A stretch of 64,000 nt of DNA, taken from Ichthyophis bannanicus (taxonomy: Eukaryota; Chordata; Amphibia; Gymnophiona; Ichthyophiidae). The translations under genes and the position numbers were made by a program. The stretch is from positions 909,938,808 to 910,002,807 of the forward strand of contig CM066033.1 in NCBI GenBank assembly GCA_033557465.1, written 5' to 3'. Shown here piece after piece: positions 62,598-64,000 of the stretch (positions are counted from its first letter, which is position 1; each line of letters opens with the position of its first letter). Under the pieces are notes generated by a model that saw only the letters and a program-made list of their open reading frames with translations, was not told the DNA's origin and did not search any database.

Positions 62598-64000
62598 TGT
62601 CATCCCTCATCAGCCCCAGCGGTGACGACTGGTATTGTTGGGCTTTCTGAGAGTGGTAGTTGTGCCTTACTTATATAGATCACACAGAAAACTTCTTTTC
62701 TTTTTAGGGTTTTATTCCCCGTCCCTTGAGGTTTCGTCTTCCAAAGATAACAGAAATTAACAGCCCATTTTGGCTTATAACAAAAGATAAATGAACAACA
62801 AAAACAGCTTCCTTCAGCTTATAACTTTGAACAAAACAAAATAACAAACAGCCTAACTGTCTGCTTGGCTGGAGAGAGAGAGTAAGCTGCAGCCTTGCAA
62901 CTCATACACTGGAGTTAAGGTCACACAATCACGTTTACCTCAGTGAGAATTCTGGCTCTGTTACAGTGAGAGAACACTCCATCAATTCTGGATTTTCTAA
63001 TACTTCTGAGTTTTCATACTCCATTAATTCCTGTTCATTAACTTCTCCATTATCAGCTTCAGACGTGGGGTAAAAGTATGGCAGGCTTGCCTCGTCCACT
63101 AGGAAGTTTCTTTTCCCTTCTGAAGCACTGCCTCTCTGGGAAGTATCGTATAACCCTGAGCTGTGCCTTCCAGAGCTCTGCCCCCGCTGGTGTCTTAATA
63201 GATAGCTCCGGTCCTTGTTTGACCTGCTAGCTGGGTAATTACGGCAGGCTCCTTGCCGGGTCTGCACTAGCTTCCTAGACTCAGCTGGGCTAGATTGGAA
63301 AGCTTGTAACGGTGTTTCCCTAGAAGCTGGGAGCTCACAGTGATAAGGGAAATCTTCAACTTTTCTGGGTGAGTGAAACCCTCTTCTCTTAGTATTTTTA
63401 TAACCAGGAGAAAAGCTATTGTCAGCCTCTAAATATCTGGGCTTTATGTGGCTATTTCTATGCTTCCAGGGCTCCTCCCTCTCAGATAGCAAATAGCCCT
63501 TGTATTCACTCCTTGCCCCTGTACCTGCTGTTGCAGTCTTCTTATATTTCTTTCGTCCTTCAAGCACAAACACGCTGTCAGGGTGTTGCTTTCTCACCGA
63601 GCCACACAGGTCTCTGGATTCTTTCCAACTTTCACACCGGCTCCCTTGTTGCCTCACTGACTCACTCTCACTGTCTTCATCTCTGTCACACCAGCTCCAG
63701 GCTTTCCATGGCTTCAACCGTATCTGCTGTTGCCTTTCAGCTTGTGACCTCTGTTGCCTCAACTCCTCTCTCAAGGATTCCCTCTCTCTCAAGGATTCCC
63801 TCTCTCTCGAGGATTCCCTATCTCTAATTGTTTGGGAGTCTATTTTATCTGCGTGTCTCCTGACTCCACCTTCACTCAGCTGCACTCTATTGGGCAAAAC
63901 AAATTCCCTTGCTTTGCTCTCTGGGTGTGTCTTTCTGGGCTCTGTGCATGTGTGCCTAGGTTGTCCCTGGCAACCATCAAACATTCCTCTGTTTACCTTG
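62598..64000 (-). mobile_element. SCAN-Gypsy LTR, cut by window end
   Basis: TGTCATCC at 62598 is the LTR terminus in inverted orientation, and ATAT precedes it. The minus-strand order is ORF, then GACGGGGAATAAAACCC (62705-62725), then U5-like sequence ending GATGACA. With a family length of about 1.46 kb it should end some 60 bases past the window. Whether it is solo or attached to an internal region cannot be seen. Confidence 0.8.
62935..63984 (-). CDS. LTR-encoded charged protein (copy D)
   Basis: 349 codons from the first ATG seen; the frame is open to the window edge, so the start is uncertain. The N-terminal part has Arg/Glu repeats (RERESLRERESLREE) encoded by an 18 bp tandem repeat near 63765-63830. 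A long S/R/Y-rich middle follows. The acidic C-terminus has NEQELMEYENSEV, then NPELMEC. The two-step ME motif is recognisable, though the final Cys pair is not. Antisense frames are low-complexity shadows. Confidence 0.6.
   Translation of the reverse strand: MFDGCQGQPRHTCTEPRKTHPESKAREFVLPNRVQLSEGGVRRHADKIDSQTIRDRESSRERESLRERESLREELRQQRSQAERQQQIRLKPWKAWSWCDRDEDSESESVRQQGSRCESWKESRDLCGSVRKQHPDSVFVLEGRKKYKKTATAGTGARSEYKGYLLSEREEPWKHRNSHIKPRYLEADNSFSPGYKNTKRRGFHSPRKVEDFPYHCELPASRETPLQAFQSSPAESRKLVQTRQGACRNYPASRSNKDRSYLLRHQRGQSSGRHSSGLYDTSQRGSASEGKRNFLVDEASLPYFYPTSEADNGEVNEQELMEYENSEVLENPELMECSLTVTEPEFSLR

Overview
The window reads as vertebrate, intron-bearing and almost wholly transposon-derived nuclear DNA. 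CR1-like LINEs, L2-type LINEs, tRNA-headed SINEs, PIF/Harbinger and hAT-type DNA elements, a Sushi-type gag relic and a SCAN-domain Ty3/Gypsy element are stacked and nested. No host gene, rRNA, intact tRNA gene, CRISPR array or bacterial operon is visible. The CR1-like 3' tails (repeats of AAGAACATAAG) resemble those of caecilian genomes, so a large-genome amphibian is my best guess. That guess is from recognition and was not searched.

Layout. 1-2416: SINE relics and AT-rich DNA. 2417-6298: a 3.9 kb element with TTA duplications and tRNA-like modules. 6540-9350: L2 tail, simple repeats, a CR1 fragment carrying a 128 bp MITE, and a broken Harbinger transposase. 12209-15985: a decayed CR1-like LINE. 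17690-18450: a Sushi-type gag pseudogene. 18599-19209: a 611 bp MITE. 19572-55792: a 36.2 kb interval bounded by matching inverted ends (25 of 29 positions) and TAA duplications. It holds a two-exon PIF/Harbinger transposase (46.2-47.8 kb), a Myb/SANT-like gene on the minus strand (45.2 to 32.8 kb) and a second Myb-like multi-exon gene on the plus strand (27.8-31.8 kb). Later insertions (L2 LINEs, CR1 LINEs, solo LTRs, hAT MITEs) inflate it, and without them it is roughly 22 kb. The small element at 2417-6298 is a reverse-oriented, internally deleted copy of the same thing: it keeps both ends in colinear order and lacks the gene-bearing middle.

56.6-60.7 kb: a retroelement encoding SCAN-type Gag, zinc knuckle, aspartic protease and integrase, then a polypurine tract and an LTR of about 1.46 kb, with no reverse transcriptase. 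Three more LTRs of this family lie at 24.6-26.2, 48.7-50.2 and 62.6 kb to the window edge. Every LTR copy contains a long open frame, and their protein C-termini share a motif. The window ends inside the fourth LTR, which interrupts an L2 LINE.

Two systems deserve attention. One is the giant Harbinger-like element: mirror-image promoter, two DNA-binding proteins, tRNA-like modules and a 90 bp satellite in an intron. The other is the SCAN/protease/integrase element whose LTR carries its own gene.
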